Shown here in pieces: positions 26,213-37,543 of a stretch of DNA of 64,000 bases (position 1 is the first letter of the stretch; each line of letters begins with the position of its first letter). The DNA comes from Ziziphus jujuba (taxonomy: Eukaryota; Streptophyta; Magnoliopsida; Rosales; Rhamnaceae): positions 9,052,001-9,116,000 of the forward strand of contig NC_083386.1 in the NCBI RefSeq assembly GCF_031755915.1, in the 5' to 3' direction. The notes below the pieces were generated by a model. The model was not told the origin of the DNA. It ran no database searches and saw only the letters and a program-made list of their open reading frames with translations. The position numbers and the translations under genes were made by a program.

Positions 26213-26806
26213 ATTTTGGGATTTTCTCTCCTTAGGATAATTTTAGAATCCATATTTTTCATGTTTTTGCATTCAACACACATTAGGGGACTTGTGGGGC
26301 CCAAAAAATTGGTAAAATGTGATTGCCATAGGGTTTTGGTAATTACCGACGAAACCTTCGGTAATTTTTGAATCAAAAACAAATTGAACATTGTCATTTT
26401 TTAATGCCGTTTGATCACTTACTTTGTCAGAATTTATGATTAATAATGCTACATTTAGTATGTTATTGGTTGGAACACACATGATTGAAGTTGCCGGATG
26501 GAATTGTGGTGAGTCTTTTATGATGCATTGGTTATTACCATTGGGCAGTAATATCATCCATGCAATAGTAAGAAACATACAAACAACTTAACCAAAAACT
26601 GAAGATGGAAAGATATGTTATCAAAACAATACGACAGATGAATTTGACAATAAAAGAACACATAAAGCCAACGTCTATTACGCCAAAACACATGTTACGC
26701 GGTTGAGCAACTAATTGCATTCCTGACTACATTTCATACACACGCATACCACATAACATGGCCCCATTGTTTGAATATAGCATCATGCGATTGATGGGCC
26801 TTCGTT

Positions 26807-29443
26807 TCAGTGGTGCTGTTGGTTGTTAGTGCTATCAAGAGGTACGGTGGCGAAGCATGATCGGCTACTGTGACCAACCTGTTTGCACCTACCACATCTA
26901 TATTGATGATGCTCCTTTCCTTGAGATTGAATCCTCTTCTTTCTTGGTCTTCTTGATTGTTTGCCAATTTGAGGTGGAAGTACAACCTGGTTTATGACAT
27001 CATCTGGAGCATGCCACTGACATTTATCTCCAAGTGGATATATAGTTTCCGAATATGCATCACGGAGTGAGTCAACTGAGTAATGCGCCGAGCAAAGGAA
27101 ATATGGAGAAATATGTCGATGCTTACATACTGCAATTGCATGGACACAAGGAAATCCATCAATGTCAAATTCCTTGCATGAGCACTTCTTATTTTCTAAG
27201 TTAACAACTCCAATGAACATGCCATGGCCAACAACTAGAAACTCATATAAGTTCATTGGCATAACACGTAAGCCTCTGCCATTATTTGAGTGGTCCTGCA
27301 TGATTTTTTCCAACCAATTAGTAATAGGAGTTTGCATTGCAGCAGCGTTAGTTTGACGTTCATACCACCACCTTTGCAAGACATCACGAATGTGATCTAG
27401 TAATGGCAAAACAGGTTTATCCCTAGCATCAATAAGCACAAAGTTCATGCTCTTTGCAATGTTAGTTGTCATTATGTTGTATCTATTGCCCGGACAATGT
27501 GATCTAGCCCATTTTGAAGGACATGCATCCTTGAGATATTGTATAGCTTCAATACTAACCCCTTCTAAAAGCTGCATGGCCTTATCAAAATCCTCAACAA
27601 TATATGCTCTAGCTGCATCATTAAAAGTTGATATAATCGCGTTGACATTACTTTTAAACTTCTTAGCACATAAATTTTTACCAAGATGATATGTGCAGTG
27701 GCCATGGTGATTATTAGGGAAAACTGTACGTATTGCTTTTGCAATGCTCTTGTGTCTATCCGATATAAAAGCTATATTCGGATCATCCCCAAACGCTTCT
27801 TTAAAGCTCTCAAAAAACCACGTGTAAGCCGCATCCGTCTCCCCAGGGCCTATTCCATAAGCAAGTGGATAAATTTGATTGTTCCCATCCAAACATAATG
27901 CAATATATAACAAACCTCTATATCTATTCTTCAGTGTAGTTCCATCGACAGCTACGACTCTCCGCATATGCTGGAACCCTCTAATGCTAGCTCCAAGTGC
28001 CATGAAAAAATATAAAAATCTGTTTTGATCATTAGTTTCAATTCGAGTAAATGTGCCCGGATTTTTTCTCTTCAAAACGTGACTCCATAAAGGAAGTTTT
28101 GCATATGAATCTTCTAGTGTGCCCCACAAACCTGATAGTGCAACTTCCTTAGCGGCCCATGCTTTGTTGTAGCTTATATTTACTCCATAATTAGAGCGAA
28201 TGTCATGCACGATATCTCAAGGTTTGTATTGCCTTGAAATCCCATCAAACATTGGCTGGATGATGTCTCCGATAACTGAAATTGTTGCTTGACGATGATC
28301 CCTTTTCATGATATTTAAAGAGCAAATATGCTCATCCTTGAAGGCCCTAATCATGAAGGCCTCTGTATTATCACCATGTAGTTTGGTAGCACGCATTCGC
28401 CACATGCAATTGTCGTTTGCACATACAACCTCATATCGGACTCTATCCGACTTCTTGACCTTGAATTCAAAATTTATCCCTAGTGCATAAAGACTAATCT
28501 TCTTCTGTAGCGCATTCTCACTCGCAAAGATTTGGTTGATTCGAATGATTTCATGGGCATTGACGGATGAGAAGCGATGGTTAACCCTAAGTTCAGCCAT
28601 GGTTGCGGTAGAATCCTGTCGAATGTCCAAATGGTTTTCGGTACAAGGAGAGGCAAGCACATCATCATTCACATTATCAATTGGACTACTACCATAAGGA
28701 GACTCACCATGTCGACTATCACCAGCTGAAAGTCCCAAATGTTGGGTCCAACAAATGTCTCGTAACCCATCTTCACCACGATCAGTGTTGACCTCAACCT
28801 CAAATTATTCATCTTGATCATAATCATGTCCATGATATCCATTCATATCATTAATGTCGAAGCACTCATTATCATGATCATGTTCCACAGATTGCACATT
28901 GTTTTCACAAATTTGATTTTCGGAGAATCCAGGTTGAGTTTCCGGCACATGAAGTTCGGTCGCTGGGGACTGCATGTCGGCATCAGAGGTACAAGTAGCT
29001 GTCTCGGGAACTGCAGATAGTGGGGCAGTAGTCATAAATCCTGAACTTGTAGGTATCCTATTCACAACACATCTAGCAGTATTAATACTCTTTGGAACCT
29101 TGGATAACACATCAACAATAAGTGGAGATCTGTCTTGAGGTCTGTGTGAACTATACTCTTCCATAAAACTTTGTAGGTCTTCATCATTTTCCACAACGTA
29201 CAGCTTACATGACAAACACACATGGTATATGAACTTGAAGATTAATTGATGTTGTGTAGAATCTAAGTTGAGAGCGTTGTAGACAACATCTTCAAGTTCG
29301 GCCAACGTACAATTCCTTTTGATACGTATAATCTGCGTTCTTTGACGTTGGTATCTCCAGGTACCTTCAGAACATACACTCCATGTTCCATCGTAGAACA
29401 GTAAAACTGAAATTTGTGATGTTGAGCACAAAGAGTTTACCAA
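26807..29443 (-). pseudogene. MURA-type MULE transposase with two nonsense codons
   Basis: One continuous frame of 879 codons on the minus strand, broken by a TAA at 28805-28807 and a TGA at 28217-28219. The N-terminal part (29443-28805) looks like a PB1-like/MULE N-terminal domain (LLFYDGTWSVCSEGTW) and an acidic linker. 28738-28217 holds the MuDR DNA-binding-type domain (FEFKVKKSDRVRYEVVC, CMWRMRATKL). 28210-26807 holds the DDE-type catalytic domain (RRVVAVDGTTL, IAFISDRHKSI, HGHCTYHLGKNL), a SWIM zinc finger (CSCKEFDIDGFPCVHAIAVC) and a CCHC knuckle (CGRCKQVGHSSRSC). The function of the family is cut-and-paste transposition. Both stops are sense codons in MULE-2 (CAA and CGA), so they are recent C-to-T changes. 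The true start is uncertain. Confidence 0.8.
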
Positions 29444-31650
29444 TTCAAAACATACTAAGTATCTACTTCTACAATCGTAGAATCTTTGCTAGAAGGTTTA
29501 ACTATAATCCTGAAGCAAAAGTAATGAAAAAATACAAATACATTTTTAGTAAATGAGTACAGAAAATAAGCCAAACAATTATGTTATTAACGCCTAGTAG
29601 AATAGCATTTTAAATACAAATACAAATGCATTTTCAGTAAATTAGTAAAGATAAAATACAAATGCATTTTATGTAAATGAGTACAAATGCTGTTTAAATG
29701 TTGCATATTAACACCTAGTAGAATAGCTACTCTTGACAGACATAGTGGATCAAGTAGATTAAGATGTCAAATCTGTGGCACATATGCTAAATCATAATAT
29801 AGTTACATTTAGCATGTCATTCGTTTACAATAACATTAGAGAAGTGGACAAATTCGATTGTCCACTCGGTTTGCTTTTAGAAAATGGAAAAATTAACTAT
29901 TCCAATGGAACCGCCGTTAAATTTTCCAACAAGCAAGTGTTTCATAATTTTCAAATAGAAATTTCCAAACCATTTATGGATTATTTTACATAAAATAGCA
30001 CCAACATAGAACTTGCACTTATATATCATGTTAAAGCGTGACAAACAATGAATCCAATGTAAGGAAAAAATGTATACATATATGTACACATATTTATATT
30101 TATAACACACCCTGTGAAAGCTGATAGAAGGTACTAGCTGCTGGATAGAGAAGACAAACAAGTTTTCATATTTGGTCAATGTTTTCTCTTTCTGACCATG
30201 TAAATGTTATTTTTTTAATACAATATTGACTAATTAAATTCTTATTCTTAGGCTAATATGTATATATTTATTAATTAAATCGATCCATTGAAATATCTAA
30301 TGCTCTAAATTTGACCTCGATATCATCTTTCTGTGAATTCAAACAAAACATTTTTGATTCATTTTTATAATATTATATTTAATTTTTTTATAGTTTATAA
30401 TGCGTCCTTTGTTCGTACCAATTCATACTTTTTCCTCACTGCTAGTATTGTGCTAAGGCTAAGTCATTATTTGATTTTGACTTTATCTATCAGCTATACG
30501 TAAAGTATATTTTAGGAAATTTTTTTCGTAAAATCAATTAACAAAATTAATATGAAGTATATTGTATTTAATTTTTGGCTTAGTTATTAAGCCATTTATG
30601 TTTACTATTGGGAGTTCATGATTTCAAAACATTAAGATGGAAAAAAATTATTATAAATGATAAAAAAAATTATGTAAAGAAGTAGCATAAAGCCAAATTA
30701 TGTATATATATATATATATATGTATATATATCCACATACCAGGTAATCGTTAACTCTGATCTACAGAAACGTACAATTTAATTACATCCTTTTGAAGTGT
30801 ATGAGCTCCACAATGAAGATTTTCAGATGATGCAGGAAGAGTGAACTGAACTGAAGAGATTTTGGAATTTTCTGCAATGTTCGTCAATGCAAAGAAAGGC
30901 TGAAAGGTACCTAACCAACAAAAGAGAAAGAGAGAGGAAGACACAGTATTCATTTAATGTGGTAGCAGGGACAGTAAGAGAGAGGGATAGAAGTTAATGA
31001 GGGTAGATGAGAAATGAGAGATGGTCAAAAAAATTGTTTTAATATTTTCACCTGTATTCGAGACAGTCAATGAGAAATGAGGGTAGAGGAGAAATGGAAA
31101 ACTGTTATTTTTATTTTACACTTTCATATCCATGTATTTAAACAGTTTACAAAAGCCAGACAATTAATTCCCTCCTAGCAAGTCTCATTTGGACATACTA
31201 CCATGGAGCCGTTCATGTAAAAGTGATTGATACCATCCATTTAAATTATCATCCTTCTTATTTATTGCTTCTCCACATATCAAATAATATGGAGAATTTA
31301 ATAATGAAATTGGATCCTTACACATCATTTTGACACGAGAATCATGTACAAAAACTAAAAACAAAATCTGAATTAGCAAGAGGAAATTGTACAAGTGTTT
31401 TATGAATAAAAACAAGAGAATATTACAGCTCCTAGAGAATATTACAGCTCCTACAAAAGCCTCTGTTGGTATCAATCCCGAATTGACCCAATGTTTCCCA
31501 TCAATGTCAAAATCTTGAACACCAACTTTAGTGACACCATTAAAAGCATATGGGGCACCTCCACTAAAACGGAGACAGATTTGATACCTGGATGAAATCA
31601 AACGAAATATCTGCAGTTAGTTACAATATTTAGCATACAAGTTTCAAAGA
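29444..31650 (-). other. MULE segment shared by both elements, with unidentified exon-like pieces
   Basis: Shared with MULE-2 (36720-38622) with small indels. Two pieces have coding character on the minus strand. About 30750-30870 encodes ENLHCGAHTLQKDVIKLYV. About 31440-31600 encodes FSGGAPYAFNGVTKV and DFDIDGKHWVNSGLIPTEAF after an acceptor-like site. I do not recognise either. In MULE-2 the second piece contains about 25 extra nucleotides, so its frame differs. MULE-1 also has a 19-bp tandem duplication (gagaatattacagctcct) at about 31424-31455 that MULE-2 lacks. The rest is AT-rich. Confidence 0.5.
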
Positions 31651-32184
31651 AAATAATTATTGTAAATAATTAAGGAAAATTACTAAAGCATTTTGTTTTA
31701 AATCTCAACCTAAAAAAATGACTAACTTTTTTTAATACTTGACAAAAAAGCATCTCTGATTTAATAAAATAAGGGATTCCCTCAAAAAAAATTTAAATAA
31801 ATATAATGAGAACTGAAGACCTTAGCTGTCCTCATATGCGATAAATGCTATATGCAAACTGTGAAGAGTAGAATTATTGGTCTAGACATCAATAAAGGAA
31901 GAAAAATATCATAAAGCGAGTCATTATCAATCTGTCCTGTAAGTAGTAAGTATGCAAGTGGATATGTTGTCCCGAAGATTGAATTGGATAATCAAAATAA
32001 TTAAGTCTTCCATCTAAATATCCTATTTCCATTCACTGACTTCATATCAGAAATTCTAAGGATATTTCAGAAATCATGAAAGCAACAAAGTATATAAAAT
32101 GTCTATAAAACAGATGAAATCAGAAATGGAAAGGCTTGAAATTGTCACAGCAATTAAACATCAGCCATGGTAGTCAAGGATCAC

Positions 32185-32951
32185 CTGCTGACAACACGAT
32201 TAACTGTTGGTTGAACAAATATATGAACCCTGCAGAAAGCAAGTAGCTGTCAATAAGCAAAAAATAATATCTAGTTTACATGAAAAGAATCATGAAAAGG
32301 AAACTCCATATGAATGATAAACTTTCTAAGTACCATTTTCCAGGGAATCATGAAAAGGAAACTTCATATGAATGATAAACTTTCTATGTACTTTCATGAT
32401 TTTCTTCATTTGGAAAATTCTCCTTCCCTGTATCAGACTTCTTATCTGCAGAAACCTATATGAACAACATAAAATAAAAGTGAAAAATATAATGAGCACT
32501 GGGAAATAAAAACCACCATAGCTGAATATATTACCCTCGGTAGAAATGGAGGTTTCTGTTAACGTATATAATGTGCAACCATGGAGTTTAAACAGTAAAT
32601 TTCCCTTATGATTCTCATGTTGATAATGAAGTAAATGCAATAACTGACAGTTTGCATTAAACATTAAGGAAAATAAGAATTATACATGACAACAATAACT
32701 GATAACAACGAAAGCAGTTATATTTAATCACCAACAGCAATTATAGTAATAAAATAACTATAACTACAATTATATTAAAACACAAATAAGCGTGCAGACA
32801 ATTAAATTTAATAAATAAGCAGCATTTAATAATGGAAAACACACAAGACCCAAAAAAATAATAATAATATAAAACACACAATTACCATCTTTAGAATAAC
32901 CTCCACAGCACCTTTGCCATCACCAAGAGCTCCATCTATTTCATCAATCAC
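32185..32951 (-). pseudogene. Captured exons of a CTF18-like clamp-loader ATPase
   Basis: Three minus-strand exon pieces occur in gene order. 32886-32951 (66 nt, phase 0, GT-AG) encodes VIDEIDGALGDGKGAVEVIL plus KM, the Walker B region of CTF18, the large subunit of the alternative RFC that loads PCNA in sister-chromatid cohesion. 32384-32455 begins VSADKKSDTGKENFPNEENH and soon meets a TAG inside a 54-bp tandem repeat. 32185-32229 encodes VHIFVQPTVNRVVS, the segment that follows in CTF18. The P-loop exon and the rest of the protein are absent, and exons that should lie between the second and third pieces are missing. This is a fragment carried inside MULE-1, not a working gene. Confidence 0.75.
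32290..32400. repeat. 54-bp tandem duplication
   Basis: The segment beginning 'aatcatgaaaaggaaact' and running through 'atgaatgataaactttct' occurs twice in a row, at about 32288-32335 and 32346-32393, differing at a few bases. The second copy overlaps the broken end of the CTF18-like exon, so the duplication probably created the premature stop there. Confidence 0.6.
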
Positions 32952-33241
32952 CTAGAGAAAAAGTAGTAACTTGTTTCTTCTGCATACATTCTAGAATAAG
33001 AAGGGTAACCATAAAAAATAATGCCAACCAAGCACTTTGGCCTCGAGTCAACAGTGACAGAGTTCATCTGCACTACATCAAGAAACTAAACTGTTGTATA
33101 AAGTAACCTATAACACAAAGCAATACATTGTAATAGCTAGGGAAAAAAAAAAGAAAAAAAAAACACAAAGTAACTTTATACAAAATTTCCAATCTTGAAA
33201 GAATCTAATAGTCAGCAGATAAGAATTAATGCAGATCCATG

Positions 33242-33272
<31 letters not shown>

Positions 33273-33297
33273 GAAGCATATATATACAAATACATAC

Positions 33298-33827
33298 ATC
33301 AGGGACCAAACCCATGGATTTCATTTGGTCAGAAAAGTAGAAAGCGTCCTGCAAGCAAGAGCTTTTCATGGTTCCAACGATGACAGAATGGAATGTATCC
33401 CTAGTTGGCTGTACTCCATCCAGCATCATATCATCATACATATCTCTTAGCAAGAAATGCCTACCACCACCGTTATTAAAAAAAAAAAAAAAGAAAAAAA
33501 AAAGAACACAACTTTCACAATTTCTCCCAAAAAAAAAAATTCCAAAACCACAAAAAGAAAATCAAAATTAGAATCTACCTTCTCTGCCAGTGAGAGAACC
33601 GATAACAGTGTTATACTTAGAGACACTGCTAGCGTAGTTCCTCCGTCCCACCTCTCGCAGCAATGAATTATGCTGCCCTGAATTATAACAATCTAAAATA
33701 TATTATTTATTTTAAACAAAAACTATTTCATTATTAGCAAAACGAGTAAGAAAATGTCTGGGGAAAAGCTTAAGAATTTGAAAATGGAGAGGAGAAGATT
33801 ACCAGTGATTGATCGAATGAGCCTCAT
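33298..33827 (-). pseudogene. Captured 5' exons of an At4g35850-like PPR protein
   Basis: Exon 1 33803-33827 (ATG then MRLIRSIT) ends at a GT donor. Exon 2 (about 33572-33677) encodes LLREVGRRNYASSVSKYNTV and IGSLTGRE. Exon 3 (33298 to about 33465) encodes HFLLRDMYDDMMLDGVQPTR and FYFSDQMKSMGLVPD and ends at GTATGT. The order and text match the N-terminus of mitochondrial PPR protein At4g35850 of Arabidopsis, as I recall that family. Joining exon 2 to exon 3 at the visible sites shifts the frame and gives an early stop, and poly-A/T tracts have expanded in the introns. The gene stops after these exons and CTF18-like sequence follows, so this is a fragment inside MULE-1. Confidence 0.7.
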
Positions 33828-34007
33828 GCTTTCCTACTTCACTGTTACCTACCTGTTGCTTCTGCTTCTGCTCTTAGGGCTCTCTAAAACCTGCAGTTTT
33901 CTCTCTGAGTCGCCTCTTCACCATCTCCTTCAAAACTCACAGTCTCCAAGCTTACAATCCGGCCGATGCGAAAGGAAACAGAGGGCTCCTAATGGTCTGG
34001 ATATTGA

Positions 34008-34182
34008 TTATAAGGAGGAGAAAAGTCGGATGAAGAAAGGAAAGAAAAAAACATATAAAAAAAAAAAACATAACGGCATTTTGGAATTATAACAGATTGA
34101 AGGGGTAGAACAAAAAAGATATCAAGTGAGGGGGCAAAAATCATTAACCTCGTCCTTATGAGGGTATTGGGCCAAATTCCCC
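34008..34182. repeat. Putative terminal repeat of MULE-1 (right end)
   Basis: The segment from 'ggagaaaagtcggatgaaga' to 'ttgggccaaattcccct' matches 41165-41356, the right end of MULE-2, with scattered differences. The flanks differ beyond this point. Length and the GGGGAATTTGGCC-type end (on the minus strand) fit MULE terminal inverted repeats. The partner in inverted orientation was not found in the window. Confidence 0.5.
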
Positions 34183-34194
34183 TAAAGCAAAACC

Positions 34195-35001
34195 TTGAGT
34201 TTGGAGTCCAAAATTTGATTTTTTTTTTCTTTTGGTGATCCCAGAACATTGTTCAAATGTGTGTGTGTGTATATGTATATCTATATATATATATATATAT
34301 ATATATATTGCTTAGAATGTCTTATATAATAAAATAAAAATAATAACTTAACTTATAATATTTACAAAACATGAAATATAATAAATGTTTTACAATAAAT
34401 GGAATAAAATAAAAATAAAAAATTTATAAAATCATATCGAACTACTTAATTGAGTTGGGCTTAAGAACGGAATGATGGGTAATTCAATGGCCAAATTTTA
34501 GGCGGCATTTATGATATAAATTTAAAACTCGACCTTAACTCAAAAAGAAATTAGGCTGACTTGGGCTTGAACTGAATTTAGAGGGGGCTTTTTTGGGTAG
34601 ATTAGTTTGCCCTTTGGACTTTTGAGATTTTTTTTTTTTTAACAAGGATTTTTTGAGTTTTTACTTTTAGATTTTTATTAGCAAGAATACCTATTTAACA
34701 TTTGATAATATATATATATATATATAGTCTATTTATCATCACTGTGATCTAATAATATGAAACCAAGATCCTTTGTTTATTTGGTTGTTCTTTTTTTATT
34801 TTTTAATGTTAGTGTATGCTTAACTTTTAATATTCAACGTAATCTTTCATCTAAGTGTTTTAAAAAAAAAAATACATATACAAATATACACAAAAACAAA
34901 CAAAGGATTCAAATCCAATAAAACTATACTATGGTCTTTAATCTCAATTATTAAATTTGATAAGTTTAGTTAGTTAAGTCTATACTATGGTCTTTAATCT
35001 C
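34195..35001. repeat. Duplicate of gene D intron 2 sequence between the two MULEs
   Basis: Matches 49145-50030, inside intron 2 of gene D: gagtccaaaatttga, TA microsatellite 'ttgcttagaat', 'aagaatacctattta' and 'actatactatggtc' occur in the same order. It ends at a direct repeat of 22 bp (34924-34945 and 34980-35001), just where MULE-2 transposase homology starts. It has no coding content. It is probably a remnant of a lost paralogue of the ankyrin gene family into which the MULEs inserted. Confidence 0.65.
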
Positions 35002-36716
35002 TATCCGATATAAAAGCTATATTTGGATCATCCCCAAACGCTTCTTTAAAGCTCTCAAAAAACCACGTGTAAGCCGCATCCGTCTCCCCAAGGCCTATTC
35101 CATAAGCAAGTGGATAAATTTGATTGTTCCCATCCAAACATGATGCAATATATAACAAACCTCTATATCTATTCTTCAGTGTAGTTCCATCGATAGCTAC
35201 GACTCTCTGCATATGCTGAAACCGTCTAATGCTAGCTCCAAGTGCCATGAAAAAATATAAAAATCTATTTTGATCGTCAATTTCAATTCGATAAATGTGC
35301 CTGGATTTTTGCTCTTCAAAACATGACTCCATAAAGGAAGTTTTGCATATGAATCTTCTGGCATGCCCCATAAACCTAATAGTGCAACTTCCTTAGCGGC
35401 CCATGCTTTGTTGTAACTTATGTTTACTTCGTAATTAGAGCGAATGTCATGCACGATATCTCGAGGTTTGTATTGCCTTCAAATCCCATCAAACGTAGGC
35501 TGGATGATGTCTCCGATAACTGAACTTGTTGCTTGACGATGATCCCTTTTCATGATATTTAAAGAGCAAATATGCTCATCCTTGAAGGCCCTAATCATGA
35601 AGGCCTCTGTATTATCACCATGTAGTTTGGTAGCACACATTCGCCACATGCAATTGTCGTTTGCACATACAATCTCATATCGGACTCTATCTGACTTTTT
35701 GACCTTGAATTCAAAATTTCTCCTTAGTGCATAAAGACTAATCTTCTTTTGTAGCGCATTTTTACTTGCAAAGAGTTGGTTGATTCAAATGATTTCATGG
35801 GCATTGACAGATGAGAAGTGATGGTTAACCTAAGTTCAGCCATGGTTGTGGTAGAATCCTGTCAAATGTCCAAATGGTTTTCGGTACAAGGAGAGGCAAG
35901 CACATCATCATTCACATTATCAATTGGACTATTACTATAAGGAGACTCACCATGTCGACTATCACCAACTGAAAGTCCCAAATGTTGGGTCCAACAAATG
36001 TCACGTAACCCATCTTCACTACGATCAGTGTTGACCTCAACCTTAAATTGTTCATCTTGATCATAATCATGTCCACGATATTCATTCATATCATTATTGT
36101 CGAAGCACTCATTATCATGATCATGTTCCATAGATTGCACATTGTTTTCACAAATTTGATTTTCGGAGAATCAAGGTTGAGTTTCCGGCACATGAAGTTC
36201 ATTCGCTGGGGACTGCATGTCAGCATCAGAGGTACAAGTAGCTGTCTCGGGAACTGCAGATAGAGGGGCAATAGTCATAAATCCTAAACTTATAGGTATC
36301 CTATTCACAACATATCCAGCAGTATTAATACTCTGTAGAACCCTGGATAACATATCAACAATAAGTGGAGATATGTCTTAAGGTCTGTGTGAACTATACT
36401 CTTCTATAAAACTTTGTACGTTTTCATCATTTTCCACAACGTATGGCTCACATGACAAACACACATGGTATATGAACTTGAAGATTAATTGATGTTGTGT
36501 AGAATCTAAGTTGAGAGCGTTGTAGACAACATCTTCAAGTTCTGCCAACGTACAATTCCTTTTGATACGTATAATCTTTGTTCTTTGACGTTGATATCCC
36601 CAAGTAACTTCAGAACATACACTCCATGTTCCATCATAGAACAGTAAAACTGAAATTTGTGACATTGAGCACAAAGGGTTTACCAATTCAAAACATAATA
36701 AGTATCTACGCGTCAC
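35002..36716 (-). pseudogene. MURA transposase, C-terminally truncated copy (MULE-2)
   Basis: Homologous to 27754-29443 of MULE-1. Open stretches encode LLFYDGTWSVCSEVTWGYQR (36716-36378), the acidic linker (36140-35862) and the start of the catalytic domain (VVAIDGTTLKNRYRGLLYIA at 35371-34994). It has its own stops, for example at about 36378 and 36172, and small frame changes near 35300 and 35830. It keeps CAA (36048-36050) and CGA (35461-35463) where MULE-1 has stops. It ends at 35002 inside the catalytic domain. Confidence 0.7.
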
Positions 36717-37512
36717 AAGCTTGTGGTAATTCGTGAGGTCGTATGACTAAAAATAATTGCAATCGTAGAATCTTTGCTAGAAGGTTTAACTATAATCCTG
36801 AAACAAAAGTAATGAAAAAATACAAATGCATTTTCAGTAAATGAGTACAGAAAATAAGCCAAACAATTATGTTATTAATGCCTAGTGGAATAGCATTTTA
36901 AATGCAAATGAGTAGAATACCATTTTAAATACAAATACAAATGCATTTTCAATAGATGAGTAAAGATAAAATACAAATGCATTTTATGTAAATGAGTACA
37001 AATGCATTTTAAATGTTGCATATTAACACCTAGTAGAATAGCTACTCTTGACAGACATAGTGGATCAAGTAGATTAAGATGTCAAATTTGTGGCTCATGT
37101 GCTAAATCATAACATAACGTTAGCTCGAATGGATGCAATGTTGACAATGTGGTGTTCTGTGGATTATTTTGTTAAACATCATAAATATAGTTATATTTAG
37201 CATGTCATTCGTTTACAATAACATTAGAGAAGTGGACAAATTCGATTGTCCAATCGGTTTGCTTTTAGAAAATGGAAAAATTAAATATTCCGATGGAACC
37301 GCCGTTAAATTTTCCAACAAGCAAGTGTTTCATAATTACTGATGGACCGTATGTAACAAACAAAGGTTGTAATTTTCAAATGGAAATTTCCGAACCATTT
37401 ATGGATTGTTTTACATAAAATAACACCAACATAGAACTTGCACTTATATATCATGTCAAAACGTGACAAACAATGAATCCAATATAAGGGAAAAATGTAT
37501 ACATATCTGCGC

Positions 37513-37543
<31 letters not shown>

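Larger units (their letters stand above)
26213..34182 (-). mobile_element. MULE-1: transposase-bearing Mutator-like element with captured gene exons
   Basis: The minus-strand transposase (26807-29443) lies downstream of a non-coding or fragmentary segment (29.45-31.65 kb) and of exon fragments of host-like genes (31.65-33.83 kb). The right end is taken at 34182, because the last ~175 bp (about 34008-34182, ending gggccaaattcccct) recur at the right end of MULE-2 and then both sequences diverge. MULEs often end in long terminal inverted repeats of this kind. I did not find the inverted partner at the left side, where the element abuts a truncated LTR at about 26212, so the left end may be lost. 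Boundaries are inferred. Confidence 0.55.

Noticed and set aside
26213..26806. Left terminal inverted repeat of MULE-1
   Set aside because: I looked for the reverse complement of the right end (aggggaatttggcccaat) here and elsewhere and did not find it. A chance 'ggggcccaaaaaattgg' is too weak.
33108..33571. Short frames rich in Lys or Phe
   Set aside because: Produced by A/T homopolymers in introns of the captured PPR fragment.
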